From Dermanyssus gallinae (Eukaryota > Arthropoda > Arachnida > Mesostigmata > Dermanyssidae): a DNA stretch of 64,000 bases. A model generated the notes under the pieces. The model was given only the letters and a program-made list of their open reading frames with translations, had not been told where the DNA came from and made no database searches. A program made the translations under genes and the position numbers. Every line of letters begins with the position of its first letter. The stretch's first letter is position 1. This document shows, piece by piece, positions 1 to 13,842 of the stretch. Location of the stretch: contig QVRM01005655.1 of NCBI GenBank assembly GCA_003439945.1, positions 248,001 to 312,000 of the forward strand, written 5' to 3'.

Positions 1-1446
1 TTAAGGTGCTACAACTAAACTTCGGCATGGTTTCTAGAGCATTCGACCTGGGCTATCAGTTCAAGCCGAAAATAACGCATCAAGAAAAAGAAAGATCCTT
101 TTAGAGTGGCTCCCGAGCAGTCCTGGTTACCCTTTCGATAACGACTGATACCAAATTTCGAGAATTTGCATTAGAAGGAATAATTTATCGAATAACCGAC
201 TGAATGCTCTGAATGATGACCGCAAACTTTATCTGAATCTCTACGTAACTCCTTCCGTCACTTTAACTTTCTTTCAGCTGTCCTTTTTTATACAACGGCA
301 GCCCTTTTCTGATAAATGATGCTTTCCTACAGAGAGCGTCTAAAGAAATCCACCAATCGCCAGGGGAAATCACTGACCTACTAGAGCAAGGTTGTCGAGA
401 ATCCCGAGCTCCGGTTCACAGTCGAAAAAGCCAACCGCTAATCATGCTACTGGTGAAATAGTCAGATCAACAGAGCCCTAGAAGATAAAGCTGCGCTGTC
501 GAAAGACCAGCACAGTTTCTGGGCTTGACATTCTACACAGTCAGTCCTCTGAAAAGTGCTAAACATTGCTGAAGCACAGAGGAATGCACCGAGAGCAACC
601 GGCTACATTGTTAGGCCGTCCTCTTAGATCTCAAAAACGCATGACACGCTTTTGGTGGTACGCCGTAAATATAGCACTTGTGGACAAAGACACATCGAAA
701 TTGGCATTTGTTTTGTTAATAATATTCGCCGAAAATGACATTCGTTTTCGTTAATCCTGAACATATATAAAATGTGTCGTATATGCATTTCTCCGGAAAA
801 GGTCCCAACCCAACACTCGGACTGCTAGAACGTGGCATTGCTCGAAGAGTGCGGAAGGATATATATGTCTACATTAGGTAATAATTATTACATAAATGGT
901 TAAACAAAAGTCCCGTTTCCGGCGCGGATAATCACGATGATAATTATTATGCACAAGCTAAATATGTCGCTCCCGCCCAAGTTTTCTGACCACAAAGTTT
1001 CTGATAGAATGGGGTCGATAGTAGTCGTTGTTGCTTGAGGTTGATTATGATATGATCAGGTCATCGTCCTTTTTTAAACAACGCCTGGATCTTGACATAC
1101 AACGTGGAAACGCTGCCTCCGTTCGGGGCACACTCCTGAAGTGGTCTCGCCCTGGCCTCATCGAAACGGACACGTGACAGTCACAATGCGCATTGGCTTA
1201 GCTAGTTGATGTGTGTAACATATACCTAATGTATTATACGGAAAATAAACTCTAACGTATTATGCGCTTGCCGCTTGACGAGGTAGTTCATAGGCTCGAT
1301 GGGCATACAAAGTTGGCAAATTTTGTTTTTGAGATCAATATACTTTATGTATGTGTGTATGTGTGTGTGTATGCGTGTAGATAGGTGCGTATTTTTCCCA
1401 CGACACGTAAGTGATCACAATGTATGTTTGGATGTCGTGTTTTTAG
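1..1446. other. Upstream flank / presumed 5' intron of the PDXDC1-like gene
   Basis: No gene is supported here. The stretch must hold, or lie inside, the intron that precedes the first recognised PDXDC1 exon, because that exon begins after a good acceptor (pyrimidine run then TTTTTAG, AG at 1445-1446) and lacks a start codon. A short reading at 615-665 gives AVLLDLKNA followed by a stop, which resembles motif A of a non-LTR reverse transcriptase; this is a weak hint of an old LINE fragment only. Confidence 0.3.
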
Positions 1447-1808
1447 CCACTGCCGGTTCAGGACGCGCTGTCGGCTTCGGCGAAGACAATTAGTGAAATT
1501 GAGGCGCTTGGGGGCAGCGGGCCAAAGGGCGCTGGTGGTGGTGGCGGCGGCGTTGCTACGGCCGACCGTCGTGCCACGGGCGATAACATCTCGTCGGGGG
1601 CCAGATCTTCACAGAAGAAAAGCGTCTCGTCACGAGGGGGTAGCGGCAGCAGCCACAACAGCGTACCTGCGGAACAAGCGGACCACCCGACCTCAAACTA
1701 TGTTCCTACTGCTGAAGAACGCCACCAACAAATGCCCCCAGATGCAGGCGCCGGATCGGGCGAAAACCATAAGATGCCTCGATACCTACCGCAGATGCTC
1801 GGCAAAGA
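1447..1808 (+). CDS. PDXDC1: PDXDC1 exon 1 (first recognised), N-terminal low-complexity segment
   Basis: Acceptor TTTTTAG, donor GTAGGT. Phase 0 in, phase 2 out. The reading starts PLPVQDALSASAKTISEIEA and continues through a Gly run and a Ser/Gly-rich stretch to LPQMLGK. It has no Met near its start, so a further 5' exon is required. This frame is not the one with the longest ATG-initiated reading here; it was chosen because it joins the next exon in phase. Conservation with the vertebrate N terminus is low. Confidence 0.6.
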
Positions 1809-4172
1809 GTAGGTCGCGCAGACACATTCGCACATCATACACACATAGACTCAGTGGTGTCCAGTTATGCCGCCCAACAGATACATTTGTGAAGTCAATA
1901 AGCTTTTTTTTCAAACTGATATATATACTAGGTGGATGAAAAAGTTTGTGGCATTGCCTGTCCATAATTTTAAAAAGCTCATGCCGAAGACAGCTCCAAA
2001 GAAAGAGAGAGAGAGAGAGAGTAGTTCTTCAGTCTTCAGGCAGTAACAACAATAAGTATCATGTAGATCGCGTGACAATAGAGCAGAACGAATACAGTGC
2101 TGTGATTGAACATTTTTGAAGGGCCTTTTCGTTGTGTGCTTCGTTGTGCTTTAATGCGGATGATATTTTTTGAATACATGGTCTGGATTATGTTTAACGT
2201 AGTTTTTGTTGTGCGATACACTGTTTTGTTCCATTTTTAGGATGAGCCTCACCAGATAACATAATTGTTGTGAAGGTTTCCGAGTCCAATTGCTGCTGAT
2301 AACGAATGCATTTCTAAGTCGTCAGAGTTTAGGTATTCAGGAGCAGAGCGAACTTTATGGGTATATACATATGGTGTTCAAAACGTATCGCGACTTTTGT
2401 GTTTTTTCAAAAATTATTCATTTATTCATGAATATCTATTTTGTCCCCTTCAAAGTAATCCCCATGAGATATTATACACTTGTGCCAACGGTTTTTCCAA
2501 TCTTCGAAGCACTTCAAAAAAACATTTTTTTTTATCTCATATGTTCAGCTCCTCCTTCGATGCCGTCTTTATCTCGTCAAGCGTAGCGTAACGTCGTCCT
2601 TTCATGGGCCTCTTCAGTTAAGGGAACAAGAAAAAGTCACAGGGGGCCAGATCTGGGGAATACGGTGGCTGCGGCATCATTACTGTGTTGTTTTTGGCCA
2701 AAAACTCGCGCACAAGCAACGATGTGTGAGCAGGGGCGTTATCGTGGTGCAAAAGCCAATTTTTGTTCTTCCACAAATCCGGGCGTTTCTGGCGGATTGC
2801 TTCGCGCAAATTGCGCATAACTTGCAGGTAATATTCCTTATTGACCGTTCTACCCTGTGGCAAGAACTCATGATGCACCACGCCCCTGCAATCGAAGAAA
2901 ACTGTCAGCAAAACTTTCACATTCGACCGAACTTGGCGCGCTTTTTTCGGTCTTGGTTCGTGCGGCAGCTTCCATTGAGATGATTGAGCTTTGGTTTCCA
3001 CGTCATAACCATAAACCCACGATTCGTCACCAGTTATGACCCTCTGGAGCAAATTTGGGTCGTCGCGGACAGAGTCCAACATCTCATTAGCAATGTTCAT
3101 GCGATGCTGTTTTTGGTCGCAATTGAGCAATTTTGGTACGAATTTCGCGGCGACCCGTCTCATGCCCAAATCATTGATAAAAATCGAATGGCACGACCCA
3201 ATCGATATGTTTAGGTCCTCAGCAACTTCTCTAACGGTGATTCGACGATTGGCCAATACCATTTTCTGCACTTCATTAATTTTTTCGTCTGTTGTTGAAG
3301 TGCTCGGGCGTCCGGCACGCTCTTCGTCGTTCACATCTTCTCGGCCTTCTGAGAACATTTTGTACCACCGATAAACGTTGCTTCGGTCCAAGGTAGCTTC
3401 TCCGTATGCCACTGTCAACATTCGGAATGCATCCGCGCACTTAATTTCGTTTTTCACACAAAATTTGATACAGGTTCTTTGATCCATTTTTTTGAATAGG
3501 TAAAAATCGAAGACGATCCAAAACACGTGCAAGCAAAGCAGCTGTCAACAATTAAGTGAACATTCAAAGACATAAAGCCTGAGCTTTCGGCATAAGTGCG
3601 ATACATGAGTTCTAGGTCTTCGATTGAGCAGCCTGCGAAAATTTCAGTGCGTAACTATAGGGTATATATATATATATACAGGGCACAGTTTGCGCCACCG
3701 CTGTTGCGCATAGACTTGTTGCACTAATTGGCGTGCGTGGATTTGTTTGCGTGGCTGCGGTTGTGTGGTTGGTGTCTCTAATCGGCTTGGTTGAACAGTT
3801 CGCAGTCGTTCGACGATGTGCGCAAGTCGCTGGAGCAGATTGTCGTTTCGAAGATGTCTGAGGCGGCCATGGAGAACCGGTATGCGGGAGCCCAGCCTCT
3901 CACACTTCGGCCGCTCGACGCGCTCGGAAACGCCGTGGTGTCAGCGCACGCGCTTGCAGCCTACGCCTCGACGCTTGACATCGTCACGCTGCGAAGCTGA
4001 CCGCGCATGTCGTTGCCGACACCGGCCTTCTGGCTAGCTAGACTCTTCAGGTGAGCAACGCAATTTCTGACGGCGCCCGCGGCTTCTCGCTCGACGAGAA
4101 GTCGATCTAAGCAATTGCGATCATTCACTATTAAGCCACAGTTGGCCTTCTGGGGGCGTTTTCATCTCTCCC

Positions 4173-4241
<69 letters not shown>

Positions 4242-4557
4242 GTGTTGTTACGTGGGTTTGCAGATTCTTCGACAGCTGCATGTTCTGTCACGATGAGTCG
4301 CGCGAAGGTCTGGTCCGGGTCGTACGGATGCTCCTATACCTCAAATACGATAAGTACGCTTTGGATGCGTATCAGGTACGTAGTCTGTTAGCATATTTAA
4401 TTCATAAGTGATAATCATAAGAATAATCATAAGTGCTGCGGACAACAGGAGAAGCGGCGAGTGGCCTATCGGATCATTTTTGCCGGGGTCGCTCATGGGT
4501 TCCCCAACTTGTCAGGCGCATTTTGTTCCAGCCGTTACGAACCAGTTTGACTTGACT

Positions 4558-4600
<43 letters not shown>

Positions 4601-7518
4601 AGGCAACATTTTTTCGAGACCGACGCGGCTAAAGAAAGTGCAACTTCGGTCAAGTCAAACTGGTTCGTATAGATATATATATATATATATGTGTGTGTGC
4701 TTTTCTTTGCTTACACGCTTGGTAGAGGTCTGATTAGTGGTTACCGTGCTCTATTAGAACATGTATCAAGTACAAGGTTAGGTCCCCTTCCGGCCTTGTT
4801 ATCCATGCGTGTATGTTGGCAGCAGTTTTCTTAAGATTTTCGGAGGGCAACAGAGGGAATGGCGTCCCAATCGGCTTGCCAATCTTCTATTGTGACATTT
4901 TCCTTTTTTCCTTGTCGCTTTCTGTGGGTGTGCCAATATCTCACTGGCGCTGTCTCTCAGACGCCTTGACGTCCCAGGTAATATCTCCGGCGAGCAGTAG
5001 GACTGACTTTACCATAAGGGCTGCGATTCGCTGTGTTGTGCGCAGGATGAGCTTTTTTTCTTTGTCTTAAGAGTCGCTTTGACCCACGGCAGCCCCGAAA
5101 AGCGCGATTGACTCCCCTACCGCCATCAATAGTTTCCTTGTATATTCGGGAGTATCCTGGCAATAGCATTTGCTGCCCTGTATGCCTTTTCCGCAGCTTT
5201 CTTTGTGTAGCATTGGCGTAATGAACGTGTCTAGTGTGACCGCAAGGTAGCGGGCATCATTCACAAACTGTGACCTGTATGTGTAGCGGTCGAACTCGCT
5301 TCTTACCAGTAAGGAGGATGCTCTTTTTTTCTGGAATGAGTGCCTTCATCCACTCGCGGCCTTCATCCACTCCGCTGTTGACTGCAGAGCTTCGTTAGTG
5401 TTCAGCTCAAGCTCGTCCTCCCTTTTAGCCTGTGCCATGACGGGTAGGTCCTCACACTCTGTTATGCCCACTCTCAAGGGTAGACCGGTTTGCCGAAGGA
5501 CGTCATCAAGCCATATCATCAACATCAAGTTTTATAGCAGTGAGCCCAGCATTCGGTGTGCCCAGCTATGTGGCACCCCAGCTGTCATGGGGAAGAGCAC
5601 TTTTCCGTTTGAAACGGATTTCTCATTAAGGTATTCAGATATTACCTTTACTAGGCATGGCGGTGAGGGTTTCTGGCTGGGTGCTCTTTGAAAATGAGGT
5701 TAAGTGCAGTCGAAGGGACGCCGTCAGGGCTTGGGACTTTGCCCGTCTTGAGCTTGTTAATCGCTAAGCAAACCTCGACCGGTTGGGTTCTTCTGCTTCT
5801 TGCGGTGTATTATCGTAGACAGCCCCCTCAAACGAGTCGTGAGTCGAGAAGAGCTTTGCAACGATGTCGAGCGTTTCACGTTTGTCGAGGACATCTGTGA
5901 CAGCAGTTTTCTTGTTAACGCGTACAGTCCTGTATGGTTTTCCCCATGGGTGGTCTTGGGCCTGTTCTAGGAGCTTTCGCCAGTACTTAGTTTTGCTATC
6001 AGCATGAGCGCGCTTGAGGATTGCTTTGCTTCTTCTCTTCCTCGTCAGTTTCTGCATACGATCTCGTTGTCTCGGTGGGTCTATCTTAGTGCCCTTCTGG
6101 CTTTGTTGCAACCTTTGCGTTTGTCGGCAATGTTCTGTGTCCACCAGTGCTTCGGCGGTTTTTCTGGGCCTCTTGTGTGCACCTCAGCCGTGGCGATTTT
6201 TGCACACGCATCCTCGAGGACAGGCCTGGAGCTGTTCCGGGGTTCCGAAATTTGGTACCACGTCCTTTGGTGCTGGGGTGGTGGAGTAGTTCGGAGATTT
6301 AGTCGAGTCTCCATATAGAGATGATCGCTAAGATTTTTCTTACCACGAGCACCGTCCAGCTTGACATCTTCCGCGCTATCTGAGAGTCCTTGGGCTATGT
6401 CTACGCATGATTTTCAACTGTCATGCCGGTAGGTCGCTTTCTTGCCGTCGTTAAGAATGTAGAAGTCGTTTGCCGCTGCCCATTCGGCCCATTATTTGCG
6501 GGGAGCCTCATATCTCTGCTGCTTTTTAGAGGTCCCACAACGGATAATTTTGTATAATACGTAATACATTGAAAAGTGAAAATTACAACATGAATAGCAA
6601 GAAGAATAAATGGAGGCAACATCTGATCCTGTTAATGGATGCATTTCTCTTTCAGGCTTTGTATTCGAAACCTCCGTGCATATACATTGGCCAGGCGGCG
6701 GAACAGGAAACGCCGGGCGGCCGAAGTTCGGTAGGCCATGCTCTCTGCACGGCTCTCGGCCTGCCGAAGGCCTGCCTTCGCACTATACCTTCGCTCAACA
6801 ACAGCGTTAAATTTAACAGGATGGTATGTATATATCCTAAGGCTACTACTTGCGGGAAGATTACATGATTAGCTCGTGAAGTATCTCAGATATTGCTCTT
6901 TATTTTGCTGGTGAGATCCGTGTATATTTTGTCCGGAGTTATTGATGCGCCGGACCAAAAATGCTATAATGCCTCTTCTTCGTGAGGACATAATATTATT
7001 GGTGTAAGAAGACTTGCTATTTATACTGTAAGTGGACACGTAGACCTTATAGACGTTGTTCTTCAGTAGGGTGCCTTAATTAGTCTCAGTTATATTCTTG
7101 GTTGTTTGTGCTCCCGGCATGGATTTGACCTGTGGCCGAGATCCAGACTCGCCACTTCTTGGTTTTCATGCTTCTCAATTTAGGCAAGGTGAATACAGGA
7201 GTGAAGTAAAAAATCGACTATGGTCGGAAAAAAACGGGGAGCGCAGATGTCTCCATATAAAAGAAATGATACATTACCATCCAACTCCCACGATTTAAGT
7301 TGCGCCGCTTACTTCCAACGACGAAACGAGTAGTCCTTCAAGAATTCCAATCCTATTTAAGTTCCACTGGTGTCAACCACGTCCATCTGCATACCTAAAA
7401 CGTACCTCTTTAACATTATTATTTCTATAATAATAATTGCAATCCAGATTTATAGAATGTTATTATGTTGGAGCCGCATCACTTCTGTAGCATCGACTAG
7501 CAAAGTAGGCTCAGTGCG

Positions 7519-7567
<49 letters not shown>

Positions 7568-8481
7568 TATATATTGTGTCTGGTTCGATTTAATTGTTTC
7601 GGGTTTATTCACCATGAATTGGTAGCATAGTACAATAGTTCACATATCATTTTGTAGGCTAAGAATATCGTTGACGCTTGATTGTAGTGACGATGTGTCA
7701 ATAAACGAGCAGGTGAGTGTGTGTAACGTCCGATATTGCACTCTTCACAATATTTACATACGCACTCGTCGATTTCATAACAGTTTCCGTCTAAGCATAG
7801 AAGGTGGTGGTAACCATGCCATGTTGTTCGGCATATATAGATCTGTTTTTTTTTGTGATGATAGTTTCCATTTATTGCTGCCAAAAGCAGGACCTTCGGC
7901 ATAGCGACCCATTACAAATGCCATGTTGCGGTTTTCTCTATATTCTCTGTAGGTTTCTAAAATTTGTGTACTGAACGGTATCTTGTGCAGTACTAAATCT
8001 TCTACTAGTGTGCGTTCGTGGCATAGTTCTAGTGCGAGCGTTGCCGATGCGCTCTTCGGCAAGCCTAACGTGCGCTTTATAAAATAAAATTTTATTTTAT
8101 CTATGTTTTTAAGGTCTGACATTGTAAGATAAGGGGCAATTGCGTGGATGCGATTTAATTGTTCCGTCATGTTTTTTTTGCTATTTCCACAGAACGTGTC
8201 GATTCTCGAGAAGCAGATGGAGCAAGACCTGAACAAGGGCTGCGTGCCTCTGATTGTGCTTGCACAGGCCGGTGCCGGCCAGTGTGGCCAAAAAGACAAC
8301 TTTGAGCGGCTCTCGCAGCTGTGCCAAGAACGCGGCGTTTGGCTACACGCTGAAGGCCACTCCCTAGCTGCTCTCGCGCTTGGCGCCAGCTCGAACACGG
8401 TCAGCGTTCCTTAACCTGCTTTTTCTAATATGCCATATTAGCGCTCGCTCTTCTTCCCTCCTCGCTCGCTCTCTCTCGCTT

Positions 8482-8528
<47 letters not shown>

Positions 8529-10582
8529 GATATTAGTGCTAAAAACTCACAATTGTGATGTTCGAAAATATTGCATTGGTTTTAATAGAATCTTACCCTC
8601 ACTGTAATAGTTATTAAAATTATAAGTATGAGTACGCTATGAGTACATGAAAAACCGTACACAGGCATAAGCCTTACGGAAGAACGTAAAAAAAAATTAA
8701 AGGTGGCTAGCAAGGAAATTATGATGGCATTTAGGTATTTATGATTCTATATTTCTGTATGTATATGCATGCGTGTATGTTGGTATTCGGCTTTCGTAGA
8801 TATTCTATTATTCAAACTATAAGAAGTACATTTTTTTTGTTCTGTGTTTCGTTCGAGCAGGCATTACGGTGCGCAGACTCAATGACGTTGCCCCTCGGTA
8901 GCTGGTTAGGCGTTCCGTCGCTGCCGTACGTAACGCTTTACCGTCAGCTCAACCCGGCGATGGCTCATTCGGCCGGCCTCACTCTGTTTAACATTCATTC
9001 GAAGTTGCATTGCTTGCCTCTGTGGGCCACGTTACAGTGTCTCGGCCGGAAAGGTCTCCACGAGAGAATCGCGCTCTGTTTTAAACAGGTAAAACAAGTA
9101 AGATGCATAGCAACGAGTAAGAGCATGCGTCTACATGCATGTTACAACGAAGTTAAGACTAAGACGAAGTAAGAGTAACACATTCAAAGAACATTTCAGA
9201 GAGCGATGATGTCGAGGAAATGTCCCTCGCGTATTCCTGTACTTAGTTCAATACAATGCAATAGTTGTAGTAATGTTAGTAGTGGTAGTAGTAGTTACGA
9301 CGCTGGGTGACAAATGATAGGCACGAGACAGCGAGATAGCAGGACAGTTGTTCCACGATTAACATGACTAGTCTGGAGTAGTTTTTTACTCAGTTCGTCG
9401 TTTGCGGTCAGAGATTCATGGCACGTTATATTTTTACGGGGTTTAGCCATAGGAAGAATGCCAACTCGAGCTCTCTCAGGAATTTACAGGACATGTGTGG
9501 TCACAGTGCTGACTTTTTCCTACATAATCTTGAATCTAAGTCGGCATGAAAGTGATTGTATAGGTGAAATAAAAGTTTACTTCTGCATTTAGGGAGAGCG
9601 TTTCACTTTGCATTTTCCGTAACATTAGCGAAAATACTTTGCAATTGAGTCGTCTTTGTTCTGCTTTGAGTTGCAGTGTTATATGAGTGTTATATTATTA
9701 TCATTATTATTATTTAGTCGATAAGTAACGTACATATGCATATATTTTTTTAAATATACCGTTCCACACAGTCTAAGGCCCTATTATTGGATTTGTGCTG
9801 TCCGTTAAGCTGTACTTTCTAAAAAAACACGCTGACGCAAATTAATGGCAAAGGAACTGTCATTGGCGTTTCTGTTTGATGCGCATCCTTATCAAACTTT
9901 GACACTGCATATAATTCGATTTTCCTCAATAGTCCAGTTGTACGGATTGTTAGATAAGCACTGGAATGATATCTATTCCATAGCGTAGAAATTGCCATAT
10001 TATGAACAGCCTATTTTCCAGGGAATGTCGTTTATGCTAGCTAAACAGGCAGCAAAAAACTTTACAAGTTTTGCGTGCTTCCGTATATCGTAACTGTATA
10101 TGAATAGTGGCTATCGTATCGTTTCGATCGAGCTGGTGTTAGGACATGGTGTTTTACGGTTATATGTCTGTTTTCAGTCGGATTTGTTGTTAAGAACGCT
10201 CGACTCTCTTGGTACCTGTGTAGAGATACTTGAACGAAGTCGCTTGGCTAGCGGAGCGTCCGGGGACGCATCGGTTATAGAAAAGGCCGCAGCGGCCACA
10301 AACGTGGTTACTCTGTTAGACACCGTACAGCCAATTGTGACCTTTCGTTTTCGTCAGGTGCCTGTAACGTCCGCATCGTCTAACTCAACGCCAGCCGGTG
10401 CGTTTACGTGATTATTATTATTATTTTTGTCATTGTTGTTGTTGTCGTTGCTGCAGTGTTACGTGTGTCTTAGAGTCTCTTCAGTATTGCATTGCATTCT
10501 AGCATAGGTATATCGGATCTACACCTGGACATTCCTTTCGATTTTTTCCTTTCGATTAGTTTAGATATAGAGATCGGTCAGA

Positions 10583-10629
<47 letters not shown>

Positions 10630-11260
10630 CTGCGTCGTGACGAACAGCTCGTACTGCAACGAAGTTCACAGGTCTTCATCTAGAAAAATTCTCAAATCAA
10701 TAGTGTAGTTTTTCCATAGGAGCCCGTGTACGTCTTATCAGATTATAATCATATGCAATGTGTCATTTATAACCGTTTTATTGCGTAGGAACCACGAACT
10801 ACAGTAATGGCGACAGCTACGCGAGCGGCGGTGGTGGCTTTCAGCTGTCCGAGAGCTACGTGAACACACTCAATTTATGGCTGGGACAAATGGTCAACCG
10901 TGAAGTTCCTCAGGTGACGATTGAACTTACTGAAGTTGACGGACGTGGGATATGTATCAAGTTCAGTCCCCTCGAAAGTGCCCATCGTATGTATTTTATC
11001 ATTGTGCTATGCATGACTGCTGTGTTGAAACAGCTTGCTTGAGTTGGTATAACTGTAATCCGCAAGATTCATCTTGCTGTCAAGTTGTCGAAATACTTCT
11101 TCTGAAATTGTGTTTCCGGTACCGCCTTGAACATTTGTTTTTATGAGTTTCCTCTGAGATCACCGATATGTCGGTGAAGGCTTATTCTTCGCAACATAAC
11201 GGCGCTTGCCGCAATTATTTTGAAAGTTGGAAGTTCCTATAGTAGTATTAGTAGTAGTAG

Positions 11261-11291
<31 letters not shown>

Positions 11292-12962
11292 GATAACCAA
11301 TTAAGTTTGTTTCCGGAATGATGCTGACGTTGCTGTAACGTTACGTTCTTTAGTTCAAGGCACAACTATGTGCGACATGGAAAACTTCTGCAAGACGCTG
11401 ACTAGCCACATCGCCATTCTGTCGGCGACAGTGATCCAAAAGAAGAAGTTTCATCGCTTGCTAGCCGGCGACCATCCGGAGTATGGCCGGAACCTTCGAC
11501 TTGTCGAAATCGGTGATTGGGCGGGACTAGGCGGGGTTCGTTACATTCCCGAAGACTGGGCGCTTGCTCTTTCTCAGAGTGGTGGCGCTTCTCCGAACGA
11601 AAGGAAGGGCAGTGTGTCGAATACAAGTGTCAGCGGAAGAGAAAAGCATCCAGGAGCAGCTTGACCGTGATCTTATCAATCAAGTGAATCAACAGCTCGT
11701 CACCAACCTTCGGGCGTCCGATACGGCCTTTTCGCTTGGTACGCAGCTTTTGTGCAACATTTATGCTAAACTATGAGATAGAAAACACTTGGCAAACACA
11801 TCGCGCTACCGTCATTGGGCGTGGTGCGACATGAATTCCACGCAGTGTTATTTAAACTTCTTTGTTAATCGAAATTAGCACAAGTATGGCCGCCATATAA
11901 GAGTACAGTTTGACGCCTTTGTCGATACTGACGAATCGGAAGCGAGTGTTGTGTGTTATGTGGACATTGTAGAGTGTTTAAGATCTATCAGAGCATCAGG
12001 TTGTTGTAGTACAACGTTAACGCCATGTACGCATTCATTCATGGTGAGAGTAACTCTAGTGGCGATAGTAACAATATGATACATGGCGGGATATACAACA
12101 TTTCTCCTGTCCTAAGGGAGGCAGAAAACGAAAGATCAGACAAGCAAAGAATCAGGGAATGACATTGCGTTTATTATGAGTAATTAGTATATATGGTTTA
12201 AAGAAACCAGGGCAGTTTGGCTCTCCGGTCGATGGCGCTCGCACGGCTAATGTCTCCGTTGTTCATGTGAAATCTATCTCTTGTCTAGGCGAGGGTACCG
12301 ATGGAATGGCATGTGTGTGTTTCGGCATGGTCACGGAGGACCTGACCGTCGAAGAGCTGGTCCACATGGTCTTAGCTGCGGGCCGTGAGCTTGAGGAAAA
12401 CTGTAAACAGCTTGAGGAGATGTCGGAGTTAGTGCGACAAGCTGTCGAGGAGGCAAACGCAGCCCTCGAGCGAGAAAACGAGGAACGGATTTATCAAGAA
12501 GGCCTGTTGAAGCACGTGCCAATCGTTGGCAGCCTTTTGCAGTGGTGGAGCCCACCAGGGCGATGAAGGCGCTGGCATAAAAGTAGGTAGAGGTTTGTCA
12601 TTACACACAAGAGCGTTATGCTCTTAGCGTAGACTTGGAGAGCGGTAGAGTCCTCTGGAATTCGGAAGTGTACCCTAAAGTGTGGCTCCTGTTCGTACCT
12701 AGTATCCCTAACAGGTCAGGATAAATCGGCTAACATGCCTTAGCAGGAGTTTCAAAATATAAGCTTCCCTATAGGCCGTAATGGATATCTATACCTATTT
12801 GTCTAGGTAGAGCGAACGTATTAAGCCGGGGCTGGTCATATTGTCCGATTTGAAATCAAGCGTGTCTTAAATTTAGCTTTGTTTATACTTTTTATATATA
12901 TAGAAAATACTGTGATGATTGAAAAATCCTTTACAATACGTTTGCACACTCGTCAGTGCTCG

Positions 12963-13017
<55 letters not shown>

Positions 13018-13758
13018 ATTGAGTCCGTCAGAAAGCTTTGTCGGTGGTGGGAAACGAGTGCATTTTCCATGAAGGACTGACTTGACGATGAAGATTTGTG
13101 CTGTTGGAAGGGCGTAATGTATTATAAGCTGAAGTCGAGAAACGTACGATTAGGAGTAAAAAGTACTGCTAGTTACTCCGCCGTTTAAAGTTGGCCACCG
13201 TCGAAAAGCGTAAGGTCCGAAATGTAGAATCGTAAAGGCGTCGTTTTCGATCATGACAGCAACGCCCGCCTGCATACATCTTAGGCCATCTGTCGCAAGT
13301 GTTTGGATTTTGCGTGGGGTATTGTACTACCCTGCTTACAGTTCTGACATCACTCGTTCTGAGTATCATCTGTTCCTCTCACCTACAAACCACCTTGTTC
13401 TCTTTAACCATTTTTTTATTTAACCATTTTACGCAAGGCTGTTGCTACTGAGATAGTAATTTCAATATGCAATTGCTTAGCTCTCGGAGCGGCTCTGGTA
13501 TATATATATATATATATATATATATTTAGCGAGCAGGATGGCTTAGTGGCAAAAGCCTTTGCCTTGCATTCGGGAGGCCTGGGTTCGAGACCCAGACCGG
13601 CCACTCCTAAATTGGTTTTCATGGTTCCCAATTTAAACAAGGTGAATGCTGGAGTGGATTAAAAATCAACCATGATCAAAGAAAAAACGGGGAGCACAGA
13701 TGTCTCAATAAAAAAAGATGGTGCATTACCATTCAATTCCCATTAAAATAATATATAA

Positions 13759-13842
<84 letters not shown>

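Noticed and set aside
2618..3374. Plus-strand frames over mariner copy 1, and minus-strand frames over copy 2 (26919-27567)
   Set aside because: Shadows of the transposase gene on the opposite strand.
13528..13604. tRNA gene
   Set aside because: The cloverleaf-like head is followed by a body shared with other copies, and the copies vary in the stem; this is a SINE head.
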